Shown: positions 17,476 through 27,514 of the stretch, piece after piece
Numbering within the stretch: the stretch's first letter is position 1
How the letters are laid out: every line of letters begins with the position of its first letter
Assembly: GCF_030408835.1 (NCBI RefSeq)
Contig: NZ_CP047357.1
Location: forward strand, 2,666,001-2,730,000
Source of the DNA: Corynebacterium freneyi
GTDB taxonomy: Bacteria > Actinomycetota > Actinomycetes > Mycobacteriales > Mycobacteriaceae
DNA: 64,000 nucleotides
Direction of reading: 5' to 3'
Translations under genes and position numbers: made by a program
Notes under the pieces: generated by a model
Database searches by the model: none
What the model was told of the DNA's origin: nothing
The model's input: the letters and a program-made list of their open reading frames with translations, nothing else

Positions 17476-18686
17476 GAGGACCCCTTCCCCGGGTTCGACG
17501 AAAATCCGGAGCCTTCGGAATCGAGCTTCCGGCGGGCGTCATCGCCCACGCGGGCGGCGGCCTCCATGAGCATCCACCCCGACAACTGCACCGACAGGTC
17601 GCGCTCGCGGATGGCGCCCTCGCGCACCGCGCCGGCCACCGACGCCGCCACCAGGCCACCGGCCTGCGGGAACGTCGCGTCCTTCGTCCAATCCGCCGGG
17701 AACAACGGCAGACCATCGACTTCGAGACGGTGCTGCCACGCGCTGTTGGCCGTCGCCAGCACCAGACGGCGGGCGATGCGGGAGGCCGCGCGATCGGTGC
17801 GACCATCCGCCGGCAGCCGCACCGCCGCATCCGCCATGTAACGCATGAGAATTCCGTTGAACAGGCCGCCGTCACCGCCACCGCCGCCCTTGATCACGCC
17901 CTCCGGCGTCGCCATGTCCTTGGCCACCGAATGGATGAGGGTGTGCAGGCGTGTCAGGTACCGCGTCGACGCATCCCGGTCGCCGCGTTCGCGCAGGGCC
18001 AGGGCGACCTCCAGGCACGCGCCGATCATGACGCCCTGGTTGTACGTGTACCGGCCGCGCTCGACCTCGACGCCGCCCATGGACAGACGCTCGCCGTCGA
18101 GGATCAGCCCCGAATCGTCGACGAGGTTGTCGAAGACCCAGTCCACCAGCGCACAGGCCTCGTCCAACCGGCCCGCACGCGCGAAGGCGATGGCCGCCGG
18201 GCCGTTCGACGGCACGTTGAAGAACACGTCGCCCTCCCGCCACGGCAGCACGCCCGTCGACGGGTCGATGCCCTCCACCAGGGCATGCAGCAGCCGCCGC
18301 GTGGTGCCGCGCGCACCCCGACCGAGCTGCCCGGCGCGCCCCAGGGCCAGCACCATCCACGCGCGGTCGTCGTAGTACTTGTTCGACGCCAGCGGCGACA
18401 GGTTGCGGAGGCGGATGCCGCGGATCGTCGCCTGCACCGCCTTCGACTTCTCCCGCGACGGCACGCGCAGGGCGGCGTCGATGAGGCAGTCGAGGTAATG
18501 CGCCTGCCACCAGTAATGCCAGGTGAAAAACGCCTTGTGCGCCACCGGGGCGGGCCACGACGGCACCGCCAGGTTCGTGCCCGGCAGCCCCCACAGACGG
18601 GCCGCATGCCGGTCCCGGATCGCCTGCTCCGCGACATCGGCGCGGTAGGCCCAGTTTTCGGCCTCCGCGGGGGACATTCTGGTCAC
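17466..18686 (-). CDS. Glycoside hydrolase family 76 (alpha-1,6-mannanase-like) protein
   Basis: A 406-residue (alpha/alpha)6-barrel protein of GH76, a family that cleaves alpha-1,6-mannan. The paired catalytic aspartates are in YYDDRAWMVLALGRAGQ. Other family runs are HYWWQAHYLDCLIDAA, GRYTYNQGVMIGACLEVA and GGGGDGGLFNGILMRYMAD. No signal peptide is visible, so it would act in the cytoplasm or need another export route. The start is ambiguous: two adjacent GTG codons follow AGGAG at 6 and 9 bp, and the second is used here. It overlaps the cyclodeaminase gene by 10 bp. The mannan of lipomannan is a plausible but unproven substrate. Confidence 0.82.
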   Translation of the reverse strand: MTRMSPAEAENWAYRADVAEQAIRDRHAARLWGLPGTNLAVPSWPAPVAHKAFFTWHYWWQAHYLDCLIDAALRVPSREKSKAVQATIRGIRLRNLSPLASNKYYDDRAWMVLALGRAGQLGRGARGTTRRLLHALVEGIDPSTGVLPWREGDVFFNVPSNGPAAIAFARAGRLDEACALVDWVFDNLVDDSGLILDGERLSMGGVEVERGRYTYNQGVMIGACLEVALALRERGDRDASTRYLTRLHTLIHSVAKDMATPEGVIKGGGGGDGGLFNGILMRYMADAAVRLPADGRTDRAASRIARRLVLATANSAWQHRLEVDGLPLFPADWTKDATFPQAGGLVAASVAGAVREGAIRERDLSVQLSGWMLMEAAARVGDDARRKLDSEGSGFSSNPGKGSSCE

Positions 18687-18740
18687 CACGTGGCACTCCT
18701 CTCCGGTCAATTCACGCTCATACTACGTGTCCGCCCGGAT

Positions 18741-19424
18741 TCACCACGCGTCTTCGAGGTGCGCATGCGTTCGAATCCACGCATGCATGACGATCCCCGC
18801 CGCGACCCCGGCGTTGATGGACCGCGTCGACCCGAACTGGGCGATGGACACGGTCATGTCGGCGGCCCGCCGCGCCGTGTCGGTCACGCCCGGCCCCTCC
18901 TGCCCGAACAGCAGCAGGCATTCGCGCGGCAGCTCGGCGGTCTCCAGCGGCACCGATCCGGGCACGTTGTCGACGGCGATGACGGCCAGGCCTTGGTCGC
19001 GGGCCCAGGCGACGACCTCGTCGACGGTGTCGTGGTGGTGCAGGTGCTGGTAGCGGTCGGTGACCATCGCGCCGCGCCGGTTCCAGCGTCGCCTGCCGAC
19101 GATGTGCACGGCCGCCGCGGCGAAGGCGTTGGCGGTGCGTACGACGGTGCCGATGTTGGAGTCGTTTTCGAAGTTCTCGATGGCCACGTGCAGCGGATGG
19201 CGGCGCGCGTCGATGTCGGCGACGATCGCCTCCCTCGTCCAGTAGCGGTAGGCGTCGACGACGTTGCGGCGGTCGCCGTCGTCGAGAAGCTCCGGGTCGT
19301 ATTTCGGGTCCTCCGGTCGCGGCTGGCCGGGGTGTTCCTCTTCCCATGGGCCGACGCCGACGCGCGGCCGACCCCACTCGGTGGGGCCGGGGGCGGCGTC
19401 GGCGGGCGGGTTGTCCGCGGTCAC
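18741..19424 (-). CDS. SpoU/TrmH-family RNA 2'-O-methyltransferase
   Basis: A 227-residue SPOUT-class methyltransferase that adds a methyl group to a ribose of rRNA or tRNA using SAM. The three SPOUT motifs are readable: ENFENDSNIGTVVRTANAF, LLLFGQEGPGVTD and STRSINAGVAAGIVMHAW, the last forming the knotted cofactor site. The start is the GTG at 19424, which overlaps the stop of the upstream gene as GTGA. It is the distal gene of the trmH-yhhN-pyrE row (Rv0380c-Rv0382c order by memory). The target nucleotide is not predictable. Confidence 0.88.
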   Translation of the reverse strand: MTADNPPADAAPGPTEWGRPRVGVGPWEEEHPGQPRPEDPKYDPELLDDGDRRNVVDAYRYWTREAIVADIDARRHPLHVAIENFENDSNIGTVVRTANAFAAAAVHIVGRRRWNRRGAMVTDRYQHLHHHDTVDEVVAWARDQGLAVIAVDNVPGSVPLETAELPRECLLLFGQEGPGVTDTARRAADMTVSIAQFGSTRSINAGVAAGIVMHAWIRTHAHLEDAW

Positions 19425-20221
19425 TTCCGACCGAGCTCGAGGATGCCGTCGACGAGCAGCAGCTGGGCGGCGGTGTAGGTGTCCATGACGCCGGCGTCCA
19501 GGAGCTTGCCGACGACGCCCTCCTCCCCCACCAGCGCGCGCAGCATGAGCAGCGCGTCGGAGACGAGGAAGAGATTGCCGCCGTGCCCGATGCCGAAGCG
19601 CGGGTCGGTCTTGGCCAGATCTCCACCGGGCTCGACGTCGGCGGACAGGCCGTCGACCAGGGTCGAGTCGTCGCCAAGCATGGAGGTGCCGGCGAGCAGG
19701 AAACCGTAGCCGGCGGCGGCCGGCAGCAGGTCGGGGCGGGTGAACGCCGCGCCCACCGTCGACGCGGCCCACAGCGGGTAGCGCGTCAGGGCGCGGAAAC
19801 GGTTGGGGCGGGCGCCGGCGTCGTGGAGCAGCGCGATGTACGCCAGCTGGTTGCCCGTGAACGCTGCGGCGCCCTTGTTCAGGTCGTTCTTGCGCGGCAT
19901 GAGCACGAGGTCGCCGATCCAGCCGGCGGTCAAGCCGATGAGCAGGCCGGCGGTCACGGCGGGCCGGGTTTCGTGGCGGCGGCGCACCACGGAGGCGGCC
20001 AGCAGCGGCATGAGCAGCGTCTTCGACACCTTGCGGGACTTTTCCGCGCCCAGCGCCGAGGACACGACGTTGACGGCCGCGGCACCGACGTAGGCGGCGC
20101 GCTCGGGCTCGCGGGTCGCGCGGGACACGGCGGCGACCAGCGCGCCGGCGCCCTCGATGGTGCGGCGGACCGCGGCCTGTTTGAAGGTCTCGGTGCCGGT
20201 CTTTCCGGTCGTGGCGGCCAT
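19421..20221 (-). CDS. YhhN/TMEM86-family membrane protein (lysoplasmalogenase-like)
   Basis: A 266-residue polytopic membrane protein. It has about seven hydrophobic segments, with AGLLIGLTAGWIGDLVLMPR, AAFTGNQLAYIALL and YGFLLAGTSMLGDDSTLVDG matching YhhN proteins, some of which hydrolyse the vinyl-ether bond of lysoplasmalogens. The membrane-embedded acidic residues (GDL and the GDD run) are present. It is sandwiched in a row with 4-bp overlap to the methyltransferase and 2 bp to pyrE, so it is surely co-transcribed. The catalytic role in this organism is inferred only from family. Confidence 0.72.
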   Translation of the reverse strand: MAATTGKTGTETFKQAAVRRTIEGAGALVAAVSRATREPERAAYVGAAAVNVVSSALGAEKSRKVSKTLLMPLLAASVVRRRHETRPAVTAGLLIGLTAGWIGDLVLMPRKNDLNKGAAAFTGNQLAYIALLHDAGARPNRFRALTRYPLWAASTVGAAFTRPDLLPAAAGYGFLLAGTSMLGDDSTLVDGLSADVEPGGDLAKTDPRFGIGHGGNLFLVSDALLMLRALVGEEGVVGKLLDAGVMDTYTAAQLLLVDGILELGRK

Positions 20222-20223
20222 GT

Positions 20224-20778
20224 CTACTCCAATCCCAGGTCGGTCAGGCCGAGCAGGAAGCGGTATTCCAGCCCCTCGGCGCGGATGACGTCGGCGGCGC
20301 CGGTGTCGCGGTCGACGACGGTGGCCACGCCCACGACGTCGGCGCCGGCGTCGCGCAGGGCGGCGACGGCGGTCAGCGGCGAGTTGCCGGTGGTGGTGGT
20401 GTCCTCGACGACGAGGACCTTCTTGCCCACGATGTCCGGGCCTTCGATGCGGCGCTGCATGCCGTGCTTCTTGGCTTCCTTGCGCACGACGAACGCGTCG
20501 ATGGGGCGGCCGGCGGCGTGCATGACGGAGGTGGCCACCGGGTCGGCGCCGAGGGTCAGGCCGCCGACGGAGACGTAGTCCCAGTCGGCGGTGAGTTCGC
20601 GCAGCAACTCGCCGATGAGGCCGGAGGCCTTGTGATGCAGCGTCGCGCGGCGCAGGTCGACGTAGTAGTCGGCTTCCTTGCCCGACGACAGCGTCACGCG
20701 GCCGTGGACGACGGCCAGCTCCTTGACCAGTTCGGCGAGTTCCGCGAGTTTCGTTGCGTCTACCTGGGGGTTGTTCAT
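20224..20778 (-). CDS. pyrE: Orotate phosphoribosyltransferase
   Basis: PyrE converts orotate and PRPP to OMP in pyrimidine synthesis. The protein has 184 residues, a normal length. The PRPP motif is VLVVEDTTTTGNSPLTAVAA (about residues 118-137). The N-terminal SSGKEADYYVDLRRATLHH and the loop FVVRKEAKKHGMQRRIEGPD with its essential Lys and Arg are intact. Its ATG overlaps the stop of the upstream membrane-anchored gene as ATGA, and 2 bp separate it from the yhhN-like gene. Confidence 0.95.
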   Translation of the reverse strand: MNNPQVDATKLAELAELVKELAVVHGRVTLSSGKEADYYVDLRRATLHHKASGLIGELLRELTADWDYVSVGGLTLGADPVATSVMHAAGRPIDAFVVRKEAKKHGMQRRIEGPDIVGKKVLVVEDTTTTGNSPLTAVAALRDAGADVVGVATVVDRDTGAADVIRAEGLEYRFLLGLTDLGLE

Positions 20779-22433
20779 GACCGGTCGTCCTTTTCTGCTT
20801 CTGTTTCTGCTTCGGCTGCCGCGTCCGCGTCTGGTGCGGTGGCCCCGTCGGTGGTCGTGTCGGTTGCCGTTTCGGTTTCGTCTTCCGCGTCGGCGGTCGC
20901 GTCGCCGAAGATCCCCGCGGGGCCGGAGTCCGGGCGGATGATGCGCCCGCCGGTGACGGTGGCCCGGCTGTGCTCCGGGTCCTCGCCCAGGGCGGGCAGG
21001 TCGGCGCCGGATTCCCCGAGGTCCCGGAAGTCACCGTCGCCCATTCGCTTGCCGACGGATCGCGTGGGCGTTTCCAGCGGGTGGTCCGAGGCGGTCGGAG
21101 GCGTCCAGGCGGGTGCTTCCTCGGCGGGTTCGGCGACCGCCGTGGCCGGGGTCGGGGTCGTCGCGGCCGAGGGGTCTGGCAGGGGGCGCAGGTGCCCCGG
21201 GGCCGCGGTGTCGGCGCCGGCTGCGCGGGCGACGTCGTCGGCCGTCGGGCGGGTGGGGTCCCGGTGGGCGGCATCGAGTTCGCCGATGGATCCCGGCGAC
21301 GGGGGCAACCGGCGGGCGATGTCGCCGAATCCGGCCAACGGCGTCAGCGCCGCGTCCCATTCGCCGGGGCCGGAGCCGTCGGCGAACGCGGCGATGGCCC
21401 ATTCGCCCTCCGCCCATACGGCGGTGATGGACTCCGGGATGTCGCGCAGCACGCGGTGCGCGCGGGAGTCGAAGATGCGGTGGATGACCTCGGGGTCGGT
21501 GGCGGAGACGGTCACGTCGTCCTCCACCCCGACTTCGGGCAGGTCGGTGCGGCCGTCGCGGGAGAATTCCATGATCTCGTCGGAGGGCACCGGGCGGCGC
21601 AGCGCCAGCAACGTCACCCCGCCGATGTCGCACAGGTGCATCTCGCGGCCGTGGGCGAAACCGCTGACCACGTCGCGGGCGTCGCCCTCGGGCACGCGGC
21701 TCCACCACGACGCGATTTCAGTGTCGATCTTGCTGAAGTCTGCATTGCGGTCCAGCGCCCACGCCTTGCGCGCCCGGCGCGCCGCCAGCCCGCCCAGCGG
21801 ACCGAGGTGCCGGAGATCGGCCCGGGTGGGAAACCTCGGCACGAACGACGGGCGCAAACGACGGCGGGGTGCGGCGGCGGGCTCGTCGCCGAGATCCAGG
21901 GGCTCATCGTCGGGGTCGGTGGACTCGGCCACGTCAGACTCAGCCCCGGACGCCTCTTCGGGAGCGGTCTCCGGCTCCGCCTCTACCGCGGTCTCCGGCT
22001 CGATGTCCGTGTCACGCTCGAGCTCAGGCGCAGCCGCAGTCTCGGGCTCGGGCCCCGACTCAGCCTCGTCCTCGGTCTCTGTGTCAGCCTCGATCGCGGT
22101 CTCGGGGTCGGGTTCGATCTCCGCTTCGCGCTCGACTTCGGACTCAACTCCGGCCTCCGTCACGCTCGCGGTTTCGGGCTCGGCCTCAATTTCCGTTTCG
22201 ACTTCCGCCTCGACCGCGGCTCCGGGCTCATCGACCGGCCCAGACCGGGGCTGCTGCCTGCCGTCCGTTTCCGGCGTCTCCTCCATCTCCCCCGACCCGG
22301 AGGCCGTCTCCGCGGGCACCGACGAGACGTCGTCACGCGACGACGCGCCGGACCTGCGGCGCGAATCCAGGACGAACAACGCCGCCCCCGCGCACAGCAG
22401 CGCAATCCCGAGGAGAATGAAGAGATAAGTCAT
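20775..22433 (-). CDS. Membrane-anchored acidic protein of unknown function (Rv0383c position)
   Basis: A 552-residue protein with one N-terminal membrane span (YLFILLGIALLCAGAALFVL). About 180 residues of Glu/Ala/Pro/Thr-rich low complexity follow, encoded by short repeating codons. A conserved-looking domain then begins RRRLRPSFVPRFPTRADLRH at about residue 190 and contains KAWALDRNADFSKIDTEIAS and FAHGREMHLCDIGGVTLLAL. The C-terminus is again disordered. The domain is not one I can name, but a protein of this kind sits between pyrE and clpB in mycobacteria. The 4-bp overlap with pyrE argues for co-translation. The acidic stretch could span the periplasm or wall. Confidence 0.7.
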   Translation of the reverse strand: MTYLFILLGIALLCAGAALFVLDSRRRSGASSRDDVSSVPAETASGSGEMEETPETDGRQQPRSGPVDEPGAAVEAEVETEIEAEPETASVTEAGVESEVEREAEIEPDPETAIEADTETEDEAESGPEPETAAAPELERDTDIEPETAVEAEPETAPEEASGAESDVAESTDPDDEPLDLGDEPAAAPRRRLRPSFVPRFPTRADLRHLGPLGGLAARRARKAWALDRNADFSKIDTEIASWWSRVPEGDARDVVSGFAHGREMHLCDIGGVTLLALRRPVPSDEIMEFSRDGRTDLPEVGVEDDVTVSATDPEVIHRIFDSRAHRVLRDIPESITAVWAEGEWAIAAFADGSGPGEWDAALTPLAGFGDIARRLPPSPGSIGELDAAHRDPTRPTADDVARAAGADTAAPGHLRPLPDPSAATTPTPATAVAEPAEEAPAWTPPTASDHPLETPTRSVGKRMGDGDFRDLGESGADLPALGEDPEHSRATVTGGRIIRPDSGPAGIFGDATADAEDETETATDTTTDGATAPDADAAAEAETEAEKDDRS

Positions 22434-22458
22434 CGTGGGAACAGTCTATGCCGCTCCC

Positions 22459-23286
22459 TCACAGGCGGACGATGGGCCGCGCCGGATCACCCGCCCACTT
22501 CGACCAACCGCCGACGAACAACGACGCACCCGGCAAACCCGCATGGTGCATCGCCTGAACGAACAACGACGCGTGCAGACCCGAACCGGAGTACACGGCG
22601 ACTTGCTCACCCGACGTCACGCCGATCTCGCCGAGCAACGCGCGGATCTCCTCCGCAGGCAGGAACTCGCCGTCCTTCTGCAGCGCACGGGCCGGAAGGT
22701 TCACCGCGCCCGGGATGTGGCCGGCCTGCAGATCCAGCCGCTCGGCGCGGCCCTGGAAACGCGCCGGCTCACGGGAATCGACGAGGATGCCCTTGTCCGG
22801 CCACGCGGCGACCTCGTCGACGTCGACGACCGGCAGGTTTCCCTCGGTGACGGTCATGTCGCCCGGCTGGGGCAGATTGCCCGGACCGCCGGCGGTGGCG
22901 AAACCCTCGGCCTCCCACGCCCGCAGACCCCCGCCGAGCACCTTGACGTCCTTGATGCCGGCCCACGTCAGAATCCACCAACCGCGCGACGCCAGCAGAC
23001 CATCGCCCTTGTCGTAGAGGACCACCTCGTGGTCGTCGGTCAGGCCCCACCGGTCGACGGCGTCCTGGACCCGCGCCAGCTCCGGCAGCGGGTTGCGGCC
23101 ATTGGCCCGGTCCGGGATGCCGACCAGGTCATACGTCGGATCGCAGAACAGCGCCAGGGGAATGTGCGCCATGGTGTAGTGGTCGTAGGCCGACCGGTCG
23201 CGCGACCATCGGACGTCGATGACCGCGGTGCGGCGGCCGGATTGGATGCGACCGTGGAGATCCCGTGCGGAGATGCAGGTGCTCAT
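22459..23286 (-). CDS. Two-domain rhodanese-type sulfurtransferase with Ser at the catalytic Cys position
   Basis: A 275-residue tandem rhodanese of the thiosulfate/3-mercaptopyruvate sulfurtransferase type. Domain 1 (about 5-130) has VIDVRWSRDRSAYDHYTMAH and VVLYDKGDGLLASRGWWIL. Domain 2 (about 150-275) has VDSREPARFQGRAERLD, AGHIPGAVNLP and VAVYSGSGLHASLF. In active enzymes the last loop normally reads CxxG; here residue 233 is Ser (TCC codon). The end, FVGGWSKWAGDPARPI, is otherwise typical. It may be inactive as a sulfurtransferase or use another residue. The neighbouring gene upstream is a divergent SDR. The ATG at 23286 is the family start. Confidence 0.85.
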   Translation of the reverse strand: MSTCISARDLHGRIQSGRRTAVIDVRWSRDRSAYDHYTMAHIPLALFCDPTYDLVGIPDRANGRNPLPELARVQDAVDRWGLTDDHEVVLYDKGDGLLASRGWWILTWAGIKDVKVLGGGLRAWEAEGFATAGGPGNLPQPGDMTVTEGNLPVVDVDEVAAWPDKGILVDSREPARFQGRAERLDLQAGHIPGAVNLPARALQKDGEFLPAEEIRALLGEIGVTSGEQVAVYSGSGLHASLFVQAMHHAGLPGASLFVGGWSKWAGDPARPIVRL

Positions 23287-23355
23287 ACCGGAGAGCCTAG
23301 AGGCGAACCGCCGAATCCGCCGCGCCGCAAGCGCACGGGCCGCTAACCTGGCGTC

Positions 23356-24165
23356 ATGAACCACACGAAGCGCACCGCATTCATCTCGGGCGCGGCCCAG
23401 GGCATCGGCCGGCGCACCGCGGAGATCCTCCTCGACCGCGGCTGGACCGTGGGCGTGTACGACATCTCCGACGACGTCGCCTGGGCCGAGGGCCGACCGG
23501 GGGCGGTGACCGGGCACCTGGACGTCCGCGACGCCGACGAGTGGCGCGAGGCGCTGCGGTCCTTCGCGGAGGCCGCGGGCGGCGGCATCGACGTGCTCGT
23601 CAACAACGCCGGCATCCTCTACGGTGGCGCGTTCGAGGACGCGGACACCGACGTCGACGAGCGCATCATCGACGTCAACGTCAAGGGCGTGGCCTACGGC
23701 GCGAAGCTCGGCCTGCCGTACCTGAAGGAGTCCCGGGGCCAGCTAATCAACCTGGCGTCGGCCGCGGCGATCTACGGCACCCCGGACATGGCGACGTACT
23801 CGGCGTCGAAGTTCGCGGTGCGCGGCCTGACGGAGGCCCTGGATTACGAGTGGCGCCCCCACGGCATCCGCGTCGCCGCACTGTGGCCGCTGTTCGTGGA
23901 CACCGGGATGCTGGACGGGGTGGCCACCACCGGCACGTCGCGCCTGGGCATCCGCCTCACCGCCGATGACGTGGCCAAGGCGGTCGTCGACTGCATCGAC
24001 GCCGGGTACCGCGACGGCGAACGCCACACCCCCAAGCCCGCCAAGATCCACTACCCGGTCGGCCTGCAGGCGAAGCTGCTGTTCGCCGGGTCGTTCATGT
24101 CGCCGCCGTTCCTCACCCGCTTCGTCAACGGCAAGCTGACCACGAAGCGCAAGATCGGCTTCTAA
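23356..24165 (+). CDS. Short-chain dehydrogenase/reductase
   Basis: A 269-residue classical SDR oxidoreductase. Cofactor motif SGAAQGIGRRTAEILLDRG is at residues 11-29. NNAG is in VLVNNAGILYGGAF, the catalytic Ser in INLASAAAIYG, and YSASK in MATYSASKFAVRGLTEALDY. The Tyr-x-x-x-Lys pair is intact. The C-terminal AGSFMSPPFLTRFVNGKLTT suggests membrane association. Substrate unknown. The Asp in VYDISDD after beta-2 suggests NAD rather than NADP preference. It is transcribed away from the rhodanese gene. Confidence 0.9.
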   Translation: MNHTKRTAFISGAAQGIGRRTAEILLDRGWTVGVYDISDDVAWAEGRPGAVTGHLDVRDADEWREALRSFAEAAGGGIDVLVNNAGILYGGAFEDADTDVDERIIDVNVKGVAYGAKLGLPYLKESRGQLINLASAAAIYGTPDMATYSASKFAVRGLTEALDYEWRPHGIRVAALWPLFVDTGMLDGVATTGTSRLGIRLTADDVAKAVVDCIDAGYRDGERHTPKPAKIHYPVGLQAKLLFAGSFMSPPFLTRFVNGKLTTKRKIGF

Positions 24166-24236
24166 CCGCGGTCGGCCCCGGTCAGCGCTGCCGACCCCGG
24201 CCGATTACGGTCGGCTGGGCCGTGCCATGCGGCGAC

Positions 24237-24264
24237 GCTTTACGACGGACCCCACCCGTCAAGC
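24237..24264. repeat. REP-like palindrome, short copy
   Basis: GCTTTACGACGG at 24237-24248 faces CCCGTCAAGC at 24255-24264 with a 6-nt loop. The right half overlaps the stop codon of the small peptide gene on the minus strand, so the hairpin would form at the very 3' end of that message. Confidence 0.55.
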
Positions 24265-24375
24265 ACCCGCCTGCGACAAGGGGCCGACGATCTCGCGGAC
24301 GTGCTCGATCGCCCCGGCGAGGAACCCCTTGGCGAAACCGGGGTCGGTCAAGATGGAAATGATGATGTCGAGCAT
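24259..24375 (-). CDS. 38-residue amphipathic peptide, possible small porin or toxin-like peptide
   Basis: A tiny gene with ATG at 24375, TGA at 24259 and a good ribosome site (GAAAGGA, 8 bp before the ATG, the same signal used by the aldolase and clpB genes nearby). The peptide starts MLDIIISILTDPGFAKGFLA and continues GAIEHVREIVGPLSQAGA. It is hydrophobic at the N-terminus and amphipathic in the middle. Size and lack of a signal peptide recall the PorA/PorH-type channel peptides of corynebacteria, but there is no clear sequence identity with those I remember. A small hydrophobic toxin is an alternative. The surrounding 24166-24663 contains no other gene. Confidence 0.6.
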   Translation of the reverse strand: MLDIIISILTDPGFAKGFLAGAIEHVREIVGPLSQAGA

Positions 24376-24530
24376 CCAAACGTCCTTTCATCGCGTGGTC
24401 GACCACGAGAAGTAGCACGTGAAACGGATGAATCCGGGGAACCACGGCCGTCCGTTCGAACGTGGCGGTGTTTCCGGACCGGTTGACGTTCACGGTGGAG
24501 AAGCAGGGGCGACGAAACGACGGGGCATGA

Positions 24531-24566
24531 GAAAGCGGGCCGGGTGCCTCCACCCGGCCCGCTTTC
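24531..24566. terminator. Strong hairpin downstream of clpB
   Basis: GAAAGCGGGCCGGGTG (24531-24546) and its perfect complement (24551-24566) form a 16-bp stem with a 4-nt loop about 100 bp beyond the clpB stop. A second hairpin, CCCGGCTG/CAGCCGGG at 24601-24618, lies between. Neither is followed by a long T run, but the arms end GCTTTC on the clpB-sense strand. It should separate clpB from the small peptide gene. Confidence 0.7.
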
Positions 24567-24626
24567 GCGTGCACTTCCAACATGCACTTCCAATCAGGTT
24601 CCCGGCTGCTCAGCCGGGCGGCGGGC

Positions 24627-24637
24627 CGTCGTCAAGC
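24627..24637. repeat. REP-like half element at the clpB 3' end
   Basis: CGTCGTCAAGC, the right half of the REP-like palindrome, 26 bp downstream of the clpB stop. No matching left half is visible next to it. Confidence 0.4.
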
Positions 24638-24663
24638 AACGCACCCGCCGGCAGCCGCGCCAG

Positions 24664-27261
<2,598 letters not shown>

Positions 27262-27353
27262 GGTCCTCGTCCTTTCGTGGGATGTTCGTACATGAGTCGA
27301 TCGCGCTCAACCCTGTTCCGGGATTGCCACGATCCTAGCCATTCATGCCGTAT

Positions 27354-27389
27354 AACGCGCCCAGACTTGAGCGTGTTCCACTCAAGTCT
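27354..27389 (-). promoter_or_regulatory. SigH-type promoter overlapped by HspR (HAIR) operator of clpB
   Basis: On the minus strand GGAACA (27379-27374), 16 bp and CGTT (27357-27354) match the actinobacterial SigH promoter. AGACTTGAG (27363-27371) and CTCAAGTCT (27381-27389) form a perfect inverted repeat fitting the HAIR consensus CTTGAGT-N7-ACTCAAG with one mismatch. The operator covers the -35 region, so HspR binding should exclude the sigma factor. Confidence 0.85.
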
Positions 27390-27398
27390 GCGAAACTC

Positions 27399-27414
27399 GG
27401 TGATTTACATCACA
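27399..27414 (+). promoter_or_regulatory. GlxR (CRP-type) binding site
   Basis: GGTGATTTACATCACA contains the full GTGA-NN-TA-NN-TCAC core of the corynebacterial cAMP-responsive regulator GlxR. It lies about 100 bp before the globin-reductase start and just beyond the clpB HAIR operator, so it could affect either divergent gene. Confidence 0.7.
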
Positions 27415-27514
27415 CGACAGCGTCGAATCGGGCAGTCGTCCGGCAATCAACCGACCTCTTCCACCCCCCCCACCCTCTTCTCCGCCCCAGGTTCGCGTGC
27501 CACACTGGTCGACC

